DNA of 64,000 bases from contig CM059973.1 in NCBI GenBank assembly GCA_030490835.1, forward strand, positions 87,007,641 through 87,071,640, in the 5' to 3' direction. Below are positions 38,380-50,330 of the stretch, piece by piece. The first letter of the stretch is position 1. Each line of letters opens with the position of its first letter. This DNA comes from Annona cherimola (taxonomy: Eukaryota > Streptophyta > Magnoliopsida > Magnoliales > Annonaceae). The translations under genes were made by a program, and so were the position numbers. The notes under the pieces are model-generated. The model saw nothing but the letters and a program-made list of their open reading frames with translations, was not told the DNA's origin and did no database searches.

Positions 38380-38682
38380 TACATTTGTTCAAAATTCTAA
38401 AGAAGATTAAACTGTTCTGTGGATCTTTTGACAGCTGTGAGTTCACACATGTAACACGCATAGGAAACTATGCTACAAATAACACGGTAGAGATAGCTCT
38501 ACAAATGGGCTGCGGCAGCCACACTAGGTGGGACCAATTCTCTCAACGTATTTTGAAAGCTTCATGTACGGATTCTAATTTTCTTGCTAATAAATGTGAA
38601 GCCCATCCCCCTTTTGTCTAGCCTTGGCTATACGGTGGGCGGTTGAGCTATCGTACCTTTTGACCAAAAAAAAAAAAAAAAG
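38380..38682 (+). mobile_element. 5'-truncated LINE tail with polyA
   Basis: The frame near 38,420-38,580 encodes CEFTHVTRIGNYATNNTVEI and WDQFSQRIL, which match the C-terminal end of plant LINE RNase H domains (H-V-R-GN-A--A). A short 3' UTR follows and a 15-base A run ends at 38,682. No upstream reverse transcriptase remains, as in a strongly 5'-truncated insertion. Confidence 0.6.
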
Positions 38683-40556
38683 TATATTCATGCCTAAATT
38701 AGCAAAATTTTTTAGATTTATTCACATATATATTGGAATGAAGAAATATTTTATGGAATTATTTTTTCTGACAAATTCTTTATAAAATCATTCATCCATA
38801 TAGTAATGATATTTTAGAGAATCATGTATGTGTTAAGTATGTTTGTCTTATACGAAAAGTAAAGAACTGATTCTTTTTATAATGCAATGAAGGGTTTAAA
38901 ATAGTAATCTAAATTTAATTTTTGTTCTATTTTAAGAACAATAATTCATATGTTTTACTATAAAAAAGATTTACTTAATCGCTAAAGTGCAATATTTAAT
39001 TGGCTTAACAAAACAAATGATATTAAATATAATGAATAATTGATTTTTACATTAATTGTCAATATATTAAAAAATAAAATTTCTTATATAAAATTGCGAT
39101 ATACTTGATTATATATTACCAAAGCTTATGTATATGCGAAAAATCTAAACTGTTTATTATTTTTATTGATAGATATTTATTGATTAAGTTAGAAAATTAG
39201 TTACTTAGATCGAATTTATATAGTTAATAACATTAACAATTAAAAAAATTATATAATTTTTAGAATCATGAACAAATTTATGTGGATGAATTTTATAATT
39301 AGATGGTTTAGATATTTGCATATAGAGTTTATTTGGGAAATGATAAAATTTTTAAATAATTTTTTTTAAAATTTGTAAAAAATTATGTAATGTAACGAAG
39401 ATAATGATGAGAACTACAAAAAATTTGTAGTTGCGTAGAAATAATTGAGAAGTAGAGTAATTGTATAAAAAAATATAAAAAATTAAAAATAAAATAGTTA
39501 TGAAAAATAAGAATTTTTAAATTGAAATTTTTTAGTATAAACAAACATGCCAGAAAACAAAAGTGGCGCAAGCATAGATTGCATTAGATATATCAGTACC
39601 CTAATTAATCGTACTAGCCGTGCAAAAACATCATACATAAAGGCAAACCATCGATTAAATGGTTACAATCGACAAAACGAAATATTGGTAACATGCATGC
39701 TCTTAGCTAGTCTAGAATCATAATGATATAATTTTTTTTTAAATTACATGAGGGCCATCTAGTCTATGCCCTGCTTCCAGATAATCTCAAAATATTAACT
39801 ATGCTTTGAATGACATCCAAATACTCCAAACGAACAATGGCCTCTCAGCTAACTCGTTCGTCTTATGCTCGACTCAATGAGCGAGACAAAGGAAAAGACT
39901 GGATCGTAAAAGCTCCCATAGAGGAAGGATGTGAATATTAATAGTGTTTTAGTCGACATGTATAGATAGTTAATTACAAGTTTATAATTCTTAATTCCTC
40001 CAAAATAAAGCCCATTGCCTAAAGTCCCGATTTGAAGTTTTCCAAAGACTTATTGTCAACAGCCATACAATGTACACCAAATCGCGTATGTTACATTTTC
40101 CTGTCAGCTGGTAACGTTGATACCAAGGTTAAGTACCCAAAATCAACCGGAATTTGCTATCGGCTGTATAACATAAAGTTTTATGAAATATAATATAATT
40201 TGAAGACACAATATCTTAAACTATTTACCCATCTATTAGTTGATATTTTTCTTTTTTCAAACCATGTTAGTAGATTTAAGTGGATTTTAAAAGTCATTGG
40301 TAGAATCATAATTTTTAATCATGAAGGCCGTTTTCAAGTGATTGCAAAATCGCGTTCAAGACCCCACCCGCCGTCAAAGAACATCCTCCTCTATTCTCAG
40401 GAGACGTGCGCAAACAGATCTTATGCCGCATCAATGCTCGAATTGTCTCAACAATATTTCCGAATTTCTACAAAAATAAAGACCTCCCTTGCGTTGGCGA
40501 TCTTCAGTTCCCAGCTGCCCTTAGCCTGGACCCCATGCATGCATCTCTCAGATCAT
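38683..40556. other. AT-rich intergenic DNA and CPN60B 3' region
   Basis: 38,683-39,300 is AT-rich without features. 39,320-39,550 is a degenerate forward copy of the GGGTGTGTTTGG MITE core. 39,560-40,150 holds no recognised gene. The 3' UTR of the minus-strand chaperonin gene should occupy the last one to three hundred bases; the long plus-strand frame here overlaps it and is not convincing. Confidence 0.4.
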
Positions 40557-43500
40557 CTAGTAGCCGTATCCTGCTCGCAAATGGAAATAGGAGGCCACAG
40601 TTAGTACCAATTACAGATCACTAATGTGGATTTGAGTTCGCAGGATTTAGGAAGGAGACCAGGCAAAAGAAGTAATGAGCAATGTTGTTTATTGCATGGG
40701 ATGGATGAGATACCTGAGTTGTCCATTGGGTTCCCGGCGACAACGGGTTCAGGCTCCTTGATGTCAACCACCACTACGTCTGAAGTCAGGAAAGTTCTTG
40801 CAACCGAAGCTGCATGCTCCAGACAACACCTCACCACCTGAGATTTTGTCAAATAATAAAAACAAAAAAAAAAAAAAAAGCAGCCATGAAACGGGTTAAA
40901 AGTTGAGACGGCAACAATTGACTTTCGATCAAATGCTATCAGCCAAATAAGGAATTCAATGTCAATCAACAGGGAAGACAGACGAAATAGTTTGTCCACC
41001 TTAGTAGGGTCAATGATTCCAGCAGCCATCAAATCTTCGTAATTTCCTGTTGCAGCATTGTAACCATACTTGGGATTATCACTGGCGAGAACCTGAAGGG
41101 AATGCAGTCGACGTGAGACATTCAGCCAATAAATATGCAGGAGATCCACAATTTGATGCTTTGCTAGGTTTTACCCAGTAGGGTGCACTACCTTCTCCAC
41201 AACCACGCTTCCATTAACCCCAGCATTTTTCGCAATCAACTTGAGTGGGTAGCTCAAAGCCCTCTTCACAATCTCTGCTCCAACCTGTATTCAAGTCAAA
41301 TTAGTGAGTGCTAAGATTGCAACACATGACACGTAAATAATGGTAGACTAGCAGGTAGGACCAGTTTGGGAACAAAACTAAAGCTGCCTTCTCTGACGAT
41401 TTTGTAGAGTTCAATAGCCAACCTTTTGCTCATCATTTTCAAGAGCATCCTTAATGGGGTCAACCTTCGCTGCTAGTCTCAACAGGGTACAGCCACCCCC
41501 AACTACAATACCTTCCTCCACAGCAGCCTGAAAAACGGTACAAATGTCAATAAGCTTTCAATCCCAGTTTGCTTACAGCTAGCACTCATCATTAGCTGGA
41601 GATTTGAATTACCTTTGTAGCATTTAGAGCATCTTCCACTCTCAACTTCTTCTCTTTTAGTTCTGTCTCTGTCTGTGCTCCAACCTGTCCAACAATGGGG
41701 GGACAAAAGCATTACTAGGGATCAAATAAATTCACATCTGGCGACTAGAACCTCCAATTGCTATTAGATGTTACCTGGATGACAGCAACCCCTCCGGAGA
41801 GCTTGGCTATTCTCTCATTGAGCTTCTCCTTTTCATAGTCCTGCTCAGCAGTCTGAAAAAAACCAAATAACACATAGACGTAACCCAAAGGATGCTCTGC
41901 AACTCAGGATACCGGCTACTCTGACTAGTAGTTAAGAGCAGGATAAATGTCAGGTCAATATAATACCTCCACAAGATTCCTGATCTGCGCAACCCTCTTA
42001 TTCACAGCTTCCTGAGTGCTCCCATCACCGACAATTGTGGTGGAATCCTTAGTGAGTACAACCTTCGCTGCATGTCCCAGCACCTCCTTTTCAGCTTTAT
42101 CAAGGGTAAGACCAACCTCATCCCTAATCACAGTAGCTGAAGAACAAAAAAAGATTTTCAGAAACATCTATGACATACAACATGCATATCGAATAGCCAG
42201 CAAGAGAAATATAGACTAGCTAACAGATAGTTTGATTTAAAATAGCTAGCTGGAAAAAAAAAACCTATTTTATTAACAAACTCATCCCAGATAGGTGACA
42301 TTCTCAGACACAGACAAGGGTTCTGGACCTCACCGCCTGTCAGAATGGCAATGTCATCAAGGTACTGACTTTTCCTGTCGCCAAATCCAGGAGCCTTCAA
42401 AGCAGCAATCTTCAAGGACCCTCTAAGCTTATTAACAACAAGGGTTGCAAGAGCTTCTTGCTCAATGTCTTCAGCAATTATAAGGATTGGGTATCCGCCC
42501 CTTATTGCATCTTCCAATACATTAATCAGGTCTCTAGCATTGGTAATCTTCTTGTCAACAAGAAGCAACTGCATACGACAAAACACACGTCATGAACATT
42601 AACACACAAAAACTGGGGCATCAAGCAAGTTTGCGAAGGCTGAAAGTGTAACTCAAGAACATCTGCAAAACACCCACAAACCTTGCAGTTTTCATATTCA
42701 ACAGCCATTTTTTCACTGTCTGTCACAAAGTATGGGGAGATGTAACCACGGTCAAATTGCATTCCCTCAACAACATAGAGTGTATTGTCAGCACTCTTTC
42801 CTTCTTCAAGTGTCACAACACCCTTCCTACCCACTTTGCTCATAGCTTCAGCTATCATGTTGCCTATTTCATGGTTATTTCCAGCACTGACAGCAGCCAC
42901 ATCTGCTAATTCACTGTCTTCAACCTGAAATGCCACGCTATTGTACATGTTAGGTGATTACAGTCTTACACAACCAAAGCAACTAAGGCTTAAAGCAACA
43001 GCTCAACTCCGAGAAAAACATATCTCAATCTCATCTACAAAACACCAAATCCTACCTCTTTCGAAATTGACTTTAGTTCACCTACAAGAGCTTTAGCAGT
43101 CTTCTCAATGCCTCTGGTAATTTGAACAGGATTAGCACCTGCTGCAACCACCTGTATAAATGACCCAGAGGTCAGTGGTACTGTTGAAAAAGGAATAACA
43201 TAGAGATATGGCAGCAAACATGAACATCTCAAATATTTCCAAGGAGCAAGAGGTCGCCAACCTTAACACCTTCAGCAATCAGACCCTGGGCAAGAACAAC
43301 TGAGGTAGTAGTACCATCTCCAGCCAAGTCATTGGTCTTGGAAGCTGCTTGCCTGACCAACTTAGCTCCAATGTTTTCGACCGGGTCCTCCAATTCAACC
43401 TAAACAAGCATATTTTAACAGCACTTTAAATAGCAGCACAACAATACTGCCCTCTTACACATAGCAGTGAAACAATAGTCCTCCACTGCGACATCTTTTT

Positions 43501-44541
43501 GTGGCATCAAATAAAATTTGCTAATCAAACTGCATGAAGGTTCCACACTAACAATAGCTAACAATTCATTGCCATCAGGAAGAAAAGCTTACCCACACAT
43601 CAAATAGAAACCTATCTAGAAAAAATGATGGCCTAAAAACTGTGGCTCTGCATTTGCATTCTCATGCTTCAACAGTGTCACAGATTGATATCAAAACAGG
43701 GCACCCGAGCAGAAGAGCAGAACTAATTGGAGACTCCCATTGGCTTGACAAAAATTCCTAAACCATTCACCCTCATTTCCTAGGTGAGGGCAGAGGGTCA
43801 TACTTTTTTATGGTATGAAATAGATTTCCACAAATGAAATAAACAGGCAATGAAAATTTTCTGTATTTAAGCCAACAGCAAAAGAGCTGTTGAGAAGACT
43901 AACACAGATTAAACAGACTAAACAGCTTACTCAGTCCATCCAACATGTAATGTAAACAGAACACTGTATACCTCCTTGGCCACCGTCACACCGTCGTTAA
44001 CAATCTTGGGTGAACCGTACTTGCTTTCCAAGACAACATTTCTGCCTTTAGGTCCAAGAGTCACCCCAACAAGGTCAGCCAGCTTGTTGACACCAGTCTG
44101 GAAAGAAAATCGAAAGACAAAAAACCAAACTCTTAGAACTAACAAATCCATTTTTCTGTTTTCATCTGTAGCTGATATAAAGGAAACAATTCTAGGATAT
44201 TTTCCTTTAAGGGGTGCAAATATGGGCCTCCCACTACAACAAGAGGGGGCATTTGAGCTTTTTTTTTTGTGGGTTACAAAAAAGAACTGGAACAACCAAC
44301 TCACTTGAAGCTTTTTGATAGCTGTTCCATCCTTATTGAAGTACAACTCTTTGGCCATTGCCTTGATCTTAGGTGAACTTCTATTTTGCAGATGAATCCG
44401 CTGCTTCCTACCCAAAGAATTCCCAGAAACCGAAGCAAAAGAAGATAATTTGTCTGATGAGATCAAAAGCTTCTTGTCCTTTTGAAGGCTACTGAGACCA
44501 CCCAGAGAGCCAACTGTGGACATGGTGCTGAACGATGCCAT
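40557..44541 (-). CDS. CPN60B: Chloroplast chaperonin 60 subunit beta (RuBisCO-binding protein beta)
   Basis: Plastid stroma GroEL-type chaperonin that folds imported proteins, including the RuBisCO large subunit, with CPN60 alpha and CPN20/10. Fourteen exons join in frame: 44541-44305, 44097-43972, 43399-43262, 43151-43056, 42924-42682, 42568-42334, 42136-41967, 41852-41775, 41684-41613, 41527-41423, 41284-41192, 41092-41000, 40837-40714 and 40570-40557. They give 607 residues, normal for the family. Residues 1 to about 60 are a serine-rich transit peptide; the mature part starts near [12 protein letters not shown]. Visible signatures: [26 protein letters not shown] (148-153, ATP binding), [35 protein letters not shown] (about 470) and the C-terminal [11 protein letters not shown]. 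Exon 6 ends ACAGGCG|gtgagg so that [11 protein letters not shown] reads through. The last coding exon is only 14 bases. The gene looks intact. Confidence 0.97.
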
Positions 44542-45249
44542 ACCTTCCCTGAAACTGCAAACCCCACAGTTAGTCCCAGAATCAACTAAAATTAAGGGTG
44601 CAACTTGGTTAAATGGATTCAGTAACAGTTTTTCAGATTTTGAGTTTCTTAATTTGGGTTTAACCTGACCGAACTATAATTTAGTTTGGTTTGGGTTGAA
44701 TATATCCAAAATGAATAACCTATAACCCAAACTAAATTATCAATCCAAACAACCTAGGGAACGAGTTTAAATATCTTAATCCAAAGACAATCAAATAATA
44801 TTTTGCGATTTGTCTTAATTTGAAATTTTGTAATGAATAAGAAGCTTTTGAAGTTCATCACAACACTTATATTGGTTAAATAATCTAAATTCTTGTTTTC
44901 TGATTATTGAATGCGATAGTCAATAAATGGACAGTTGAAATAATATTTCAAGATTTTAACGTACTGGCAGTTTATATATTAACAATGATTTGCTGGTATG
45001 TATTTTTGTTGGCCCATAAATACTTTTATTCATATAACAAATCATGCAATAAAAGATAAAGGTGTTTATTTTCTAAATGATATAATTGACTTATAACATT
45101 TGATTACTGAATCATCAATCCATTTTCAACCAAAACCTAAGTAACCCGCATTCCCGAATAATCCATTCCCAAATTGTTTTAAATTTGACTACTCTCCCAT
45201 TTGGATAAATATTTTTGAATTTGGATTGGGATTAGGATTGGGTAAACAT

Positions 45250-45365
45250 CAACCCAAGTTGCACCTCCTAACTAAATAAGTGAAAGTAAGACTTCCAAAA
45301 CCACCAAAGCATGCAAATTTGAAACTAAAATTAGAAGTAAAAATTAAACAAACGCCAATACATCA
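45250..45365 (+). repeat. Left flanking repeat of the RTE LINE
   Basis: The segment containing CCACCAAAGCATGCAAATTTG (about 45,292-45,365) recurs, diverged, immediately after the LINE at 48,477-48,552. The preceding part, AAGTTGCACCTCCTAACTAA, is also repeated at 45,392. Long target duplications are known for RTE insertions; alternatively this is a pre-existing duplication. Confidence 0.6.
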
Positions 45366-45377
45366 AGATTAGAAGTG

Positions 45378-48300
45378 GGTGAAAATCAACCAGAGTTGCA
45401 CCTCTTCACTAAATAAGTGGATAACCTTGCCAGTAAGAGTTTCTATCTTACTGCAGGTCCCAAGCCCGGAAAAAGCGAGGGTTGGCATGTCAGGTTGGCA
45501 GCCGGTGCTATTAAAAATTACCTCCATATTTCTTATGGATTCTGAAAATATACTAAAAGTTGTTAATACTATGGCGTCCCCTGTAAGCGACCCGCTACAG
45601 CGGAGCCTGGTTGTAGTGAGAAATGAGCAAGAGTTGCTAGGGCATTTTCCCAAAAGCGACGCGCTACATCGGAGCCCGGATGTAATGAGAAATGGGCAAG
45701 GGTTGCTAAGGCGTATCCTCGGAAGGGACGCGCCACAACGACGTCCGGTTGTGGCGAGAAGTCGGCAAAGGTTCTCATACCTTTATGGACGTGATTTAGG
45801 GAAGAAAATGGTACCAAAACACAAGATTCGTTTTGCCTCATGGAATGTTAAGACTCTTTCAGGGAAAAGTATGAAAATAGTAGATGTTATGATAAGGAGA
45901 AAATTTAATATAGCATGCCTTCAAGAGACTAGGTTGAAAGGAGAGAAGGAAAAAAAATTAATGGATTCGAATTATGATATATAGGAAAGGATGGTAATAA
46001 AAATGGTGTAGAGAAAATAGTAGATAACAAATTCATAAATAAAGTTGTAGATGTCAATAGAGTAAATGGTAAAAATTATTTAAATAAAACTTGTATTAAG
46101 TGTAGAGGTCATAAATGTAATTAGTGCTTATGCATCACAAGTAAGATTAGATGATAGAATCGAGAAACAATTTTGGGATGACTTAGATAGTGTAATGCAA
46201 AGGATACCTAACCAGGAAAAGATTGTGATAGGTGAAAATTTAAATGGACATGTAGGAAAAGAGAATGTAAGATATGAGAGAAGTCATGAAGGTTTCAACT
46301 TTGGAATAAGGAATGAAATAGGGAATGTCATTTTGGACTTTGCTATTGCATATGATTTGGTTATAGCAAATACTTTATTTCAAAAACAAGATGAACACTT
46401 GATAACTTTCAAGAGTGAGACCAATTCTAGCCAAATAGATTTCTTCCTTCTAAGAAAATTGGATAGATCCCTTTGTATTAATTGTAAGGCTATCTCAGGT
46501 GAGAGCTTAGCTATGCAACATAGATTATTAGTGATAGATATATACACAAAAAAAGTCAACAAACACTACGGACAATATAATTCCAAAAATTAAATGGTGA
46601 AATTTAAAGGGAAACAAGATGGAACTTTTTAGTAAAAAAATGATAGAAGAAGGAAAATGGGACACACAAGAAGATGGAATAGAATCAATGTGGATAAAAT
46701 GACAACTAACATAAAAGAAGTAGGACAAACTATTGTAAGTATATATCAAAATTGTAAATTCTCACATAGGAAAACTTGGTGATGGAATGCGGATGTTCAA
46801 AAAGCTATAAATGCTAAACAAGAAAAGTTTAAAACATGGTAAAGAAATAAAAATGATACAAACTTACAACAATACAAACTATCAAAAAAAGCTGTTAAAA
46901 AAATTATTTGTGATGCTAAACACAAACCTTATGACAATTTATAAGACAGATAGGAACTAGCCAAGGTGAAAAAGATATTTTTAAGTTGACTAAATTAAAA
47001 GAAAATAAGAGCAAAGATTTAACACATGTTAAATGTATTAAAAGCGAGGACCAAAGAGTTCTAGTCAAAGATGATGATATTAAAGAAAGATGGTTAACAA
47101 ATTTCTTTAATTAGATTATAAAAACAAAGTTAATGCTGAGTGAATGGAGAAAAAACATTATAGTTCCAATTTATAAAAATAAGAGAGAGATTCAAAATTA
47201 TGCAAATTATCGTGAAATAAAACTAATGAGTCATAATATGAAATTACGGGAAAGTAATTGAATATAGACTAAGACGGGAAACTAATGCATTTGAAAATCA
47301 ATTTGATTTTATACCAGGAAGATCAACCACTGAAGTTATTTTCTTACTTAGACAATTATTTGAAAAGTATAGGCAGAAAAAAAAGAACTTATACATAATT
47401 TTTATTGATTTAGAAAAAGCATATGATCGAGTACCAAGAAAGTTAATATGACAAGTGATGAAAAAGAAAGGAATTAATAACAGATACATTGACATTATTA
47501 AATATATGTACGAAGGGAATGTTACAAATGTGAGGACCATTAGTAGAGATACTAATATTTTTCCAGTTAAAATAGGTTTCCATCAAGGCTCAGTCTTGAG
47601 TCCTTACCTTTTTACCTAAGTAATAGATGAAATTACTAAACATCTCCAAGAAAAAGTACCTTGGTGTATATTATTTGCAGATAACATTGTTCTAATAAAT
47701 GAAACTAAAGAAAGACTAAATTTAAAATTGAATAGATGGGTAGATGCTTTAGAATCTAATGGTTTTAGAATTAGTCGCATAAAAACCGAATATATGAAAT
47801 GCAATTTTAATAATAGTGAGAACCCAGATGATGAACCAATTAAGATTTTAGATTAAGTAGTAACAAGAACTAATCACTTCCGGTACCTAGGATCAATAAT
47901 TCAAGAGAATGGGGAAATTTAAAAAGATATAATACATAAAATTCAAGCAGGATAGAAGAAATGGCGAAGTGCGTCAGGAATTTTATGTGACCGTCGAGTT
48001 CCAATCAAACTAAAAGGAAAATTTTATAAGATTACGATTAAACCTGCTAGACTTTATGGTGTACAATATTAGGCAGTTAAAGAACAACGTATACAAAAAA
48101 TGAGCGTAGAAGAAATGAGAATGTTAGGGTGGATGAGTGATAAAATAAGAAAAGATAAAATTAGGAATGAATTAATTCGAGGAAACTTAGAAGTGAGACT
48201 AATTTGTGATAAAATGAGAGAGAATAGATTAAGATCGTTTGGTCATGTTAAAAAGAGACCTGAAATAGCACCGGTTAGGAGAACACAATCTATCCAAGTA

Positions 48301-48476
48301 GAAGGTGGTAGGATAATGAGAGAAAGACCCAAAAAAACATGAATAGAATTAATTAAACAAGATTTAAAAATATTACAAATTACAGAAAATTTAGTCTTAA
48401 ATCGCCAAGAATGGCGCAACAGAATCCATGCAGCCGACCTCACCTAGGTAGGAATGGCTTATGATGATGATGAAGA
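45378..48476 (+). mobile_element. RTE-type LINE, nearly full length, inactivated
   Basis: A non-LTR retrotransposon with the RTE layout. A 5' region carries about three tandem 60-base GC-rich repeats (45,586-45,776). Then comes an apurinic-type endonuclease (RFASWNVKTLSG, CLQETRLKG, NLNGHVG, SQIDFF, QHRLLV), then reverse transcriptase (FIDLEKAYDRVPR, GFHQGSVLSPYLF, CILFADN). The C-terminal part (GVQY, RMLGWM, RSFGHV, WRNRIHAADLT) is typical of plant RTEs. The 3' end is a short (TGA)n tract rather than polyA, characteristic of RTE. Several in-frame stops and frameshifts break the frame, and the catalytic FADN replaces FADD. Diverged copies of one host segment flank it. Confidence 0.88.
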
Positions 48477-48552
48477 AGACTTCTAGAACCACCAAAGCAT
48501 GCAAATTTGAAACTAAAGGAGTAAAAAATAAAACCAAAGCCAATGCATCTGA
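48477..48552 (+). repeat. Right flanking repeat of the RTE LINE
   Basis: Begins GACTTCTAGAACCACCAAAG and continues AATTTGAAACTAAAGG ... GCCAATGCATCTG, matching 45,290-45,365 with scattered substitutions and small indels. It starts directly after the (TGA)n tail. Confidence 0.6.
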
Positions 48553-50230
48553 AACAAAAATACTGAACTAGTAATATATACACATAGAAATATAATTATA
48601 TACAACTGAGTATTCATTGTTAAAAATTGAAAAATAATAGGAACATTTTGCAAACATAAAGCAAAAAATGTCGACTAAATCATGCAAGTAGCGGTTATTA
48701 ATCTTCCTCATATGTGAGGATATCCCACATCACTAGCAGAAAGTGTTCTTGGGCCTTCTCAATACCCGGCCCTTTTCACAACCAATGTGGGATAACCTAA
48801 CATGCTATACTCATCTCAGCTCCTTTCCCAGCTCCACATACATACAATAGTCATTGCCATCATATTTGCAGAAGAAAATAAATAACTGAAAGAGATAAAA
48901 AAAAAAAAAGGCAAGAATTGGAAGAAAATACTCAGATTAAAAGAAAATCATAAAATAGTTATCAACAGCATGTCGAACAACTATGAACTCATGTTTGAGT
49001 CAAGATACTAACTGCACAAAATGACTGAACACTTTAGATATTGGAAACTTTTTTTCATTTTTTAATCACCCATCCAAGAACAGCCGCCAGTTCAATTATT
49101 TGACGTTTTGAACCATGCAAAGCCACGCCATGCCCTCAAACCATAATTTCCTATTACGAGAAGAAATAGAAAAAGGTTGCAATATTCTCAGGAACTAGAT
49201 AACGCCCCTAGGTTTTCTTCAACGTTACGAGAAATGGACCAGTAATTGAACCGATAAGGCAACTGGTTGTGTTCCTTTGGTCAGACCCTTTGATCAGACC
49301 AGGTTTGAAATGTGAGTACAACAAAGGAGAGCCACAAAATAAATGGGCAGAGATAAGGGCAGAAAAACACATCAATGCATGGAAAAATAGCACATAGAGT
49401 TCAACAAGTCGGATTTGTAATAGTGCCTTTATATTCATAAGCTAGACCTCCGCGCACAAGAGCTGCAATGGCAGTGGGGTTTGAAGATGAATTTAAAAGA
49501 TAAAAAATAAAAAACGGCAAACCAAGTAGGATTAGAACAGAGAAGATTCTGAGGGGTTTTTGTGTCCTTTACAAACAGGCAAAACTAATGGCGTGTTTTT
49601 TGCCTGTAGTGGCCGTTTGCCGGTCGGCAGGAACTGAGCTACTAGTGGGCCGCGTCGCAGATCACCACCGTCTAATATTTCACATCCCCAAATAGGAGAT
49701 GGCATCATCTAATCATTAGAACACGATCAGCTTAACCAAAAAAGACCATAAGATAAAGATCCTTCAATATCTCGGTTACAAGCTGCTCTTACAGGGAGAT
49801 TCTCCCGCAGACGATCGGGTTGCAAACAGCGTCTGTTATTCACGCTATCAATCGCAAACAAAAGGCTAGAGCTCATCCAAACAACCGAATAATCAGTCCA
49901 AATGCTGCGAAACGTGCACAAATGATGATTCAGTGGACTGACTTCCACTGACCACCATTAAACGGAAGCCGTCATCAATGCAACGTCACCTAATTTCAAT
50001 CCTCAATTCCCGCTGCATCAATTTGAATTATTGCATGAATTTCAGCAATTTTTTTCTCAAAAAATCGTTCTTTTCCACAGGACTCCACGATCAAAACCAA
50101 TAGGGACAACCAAACAAGCTACGGACAAACGATTCGAATGAAAATTCCAAACTTTGAAGCCATACCATCATTCAAAAGGATGAAACAAGCAGAGAATCAC
50201 GAAAGTCGATCCGGGAAAACGTAATTTTAC
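48553..50230. other. Gene-free part of the candidate CPN60B leader intron
   Basis: No gene or complete repeat recognised. At 48,721-48,794 TATCCCACAT and ATGTGGGATA form an inverted pair around a CCCGGCCC-containing spacer. 48,899-48,910 is an A run. 49,560-49,680 is GC-richer. Confidence 0.35.
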
Positions 50231-50330
50231 CTGAGGAATTTCTGTCGATGTCAGGGTTTTGGAGTGGTTTTGAGGCAGATAAGGTCGCTTGCCAGACTAC
50301 CGGCGAGCTATGAGCCTATGACATTTTATA
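50231..50330 (-). promoter_or_regulatory. Candidate CPN60B core promoter and 5' UTR exon
   Basis: The minus strand has TATAAAA (50330-50324) in the context CATGTATAAAATGTCAT. About 30 bases downstream comes a mixed-composition leader ending with CCTCAG and a GTAAAA donor at 50,230. The only gene that could use it in this direction is CPN60B, whose ATG is preceded by an acceptor. It is inference from signals only. Confidence 0.45.

Larger units (their letters stand above)
44554..50231 (-). other. Candidate 5' UTR intron of CPN60B (inferred)
   Basis: Thirteen bases upstream of the CPN60B ATG the minus strand has a good acceptor (TTTGCAG, ending at 44,555), so the leader is probably spliced. 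A matching donor, CTCAG|GTAAAATTAC, lies at 50,231/50,230, just downstream of a TATA box. Joining them gives a short leader of mixed composition and a 5.7-kb intron. The LINE at 45.4-48.5 kb would then be intronic and antisense. No transcript evidence is available here. Confidence 0.45.

Noticed and set aside
40200..40604. A 134-codon plus-strand frame beside CPN60B
   Set aside because: It overlaps the chaperonin's last exon and 3' UTR antisense, has low-complexity AT-driven composition at its start and no recognised motif.
41000..44541. Possibility that CPN60B is a mitochondrial HSP60 or a CPN60 alpha gene
   Set aside because: The transit peptide, [15 protein letters not shown] start and the [11 protein letters not shown] ending fit the plastid beta subunit.
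45378..48476. Reading the RTE LINE as an active element
   Set aside because: Several stops, frameshifts and FADN instead of FADD in the catalytic block.
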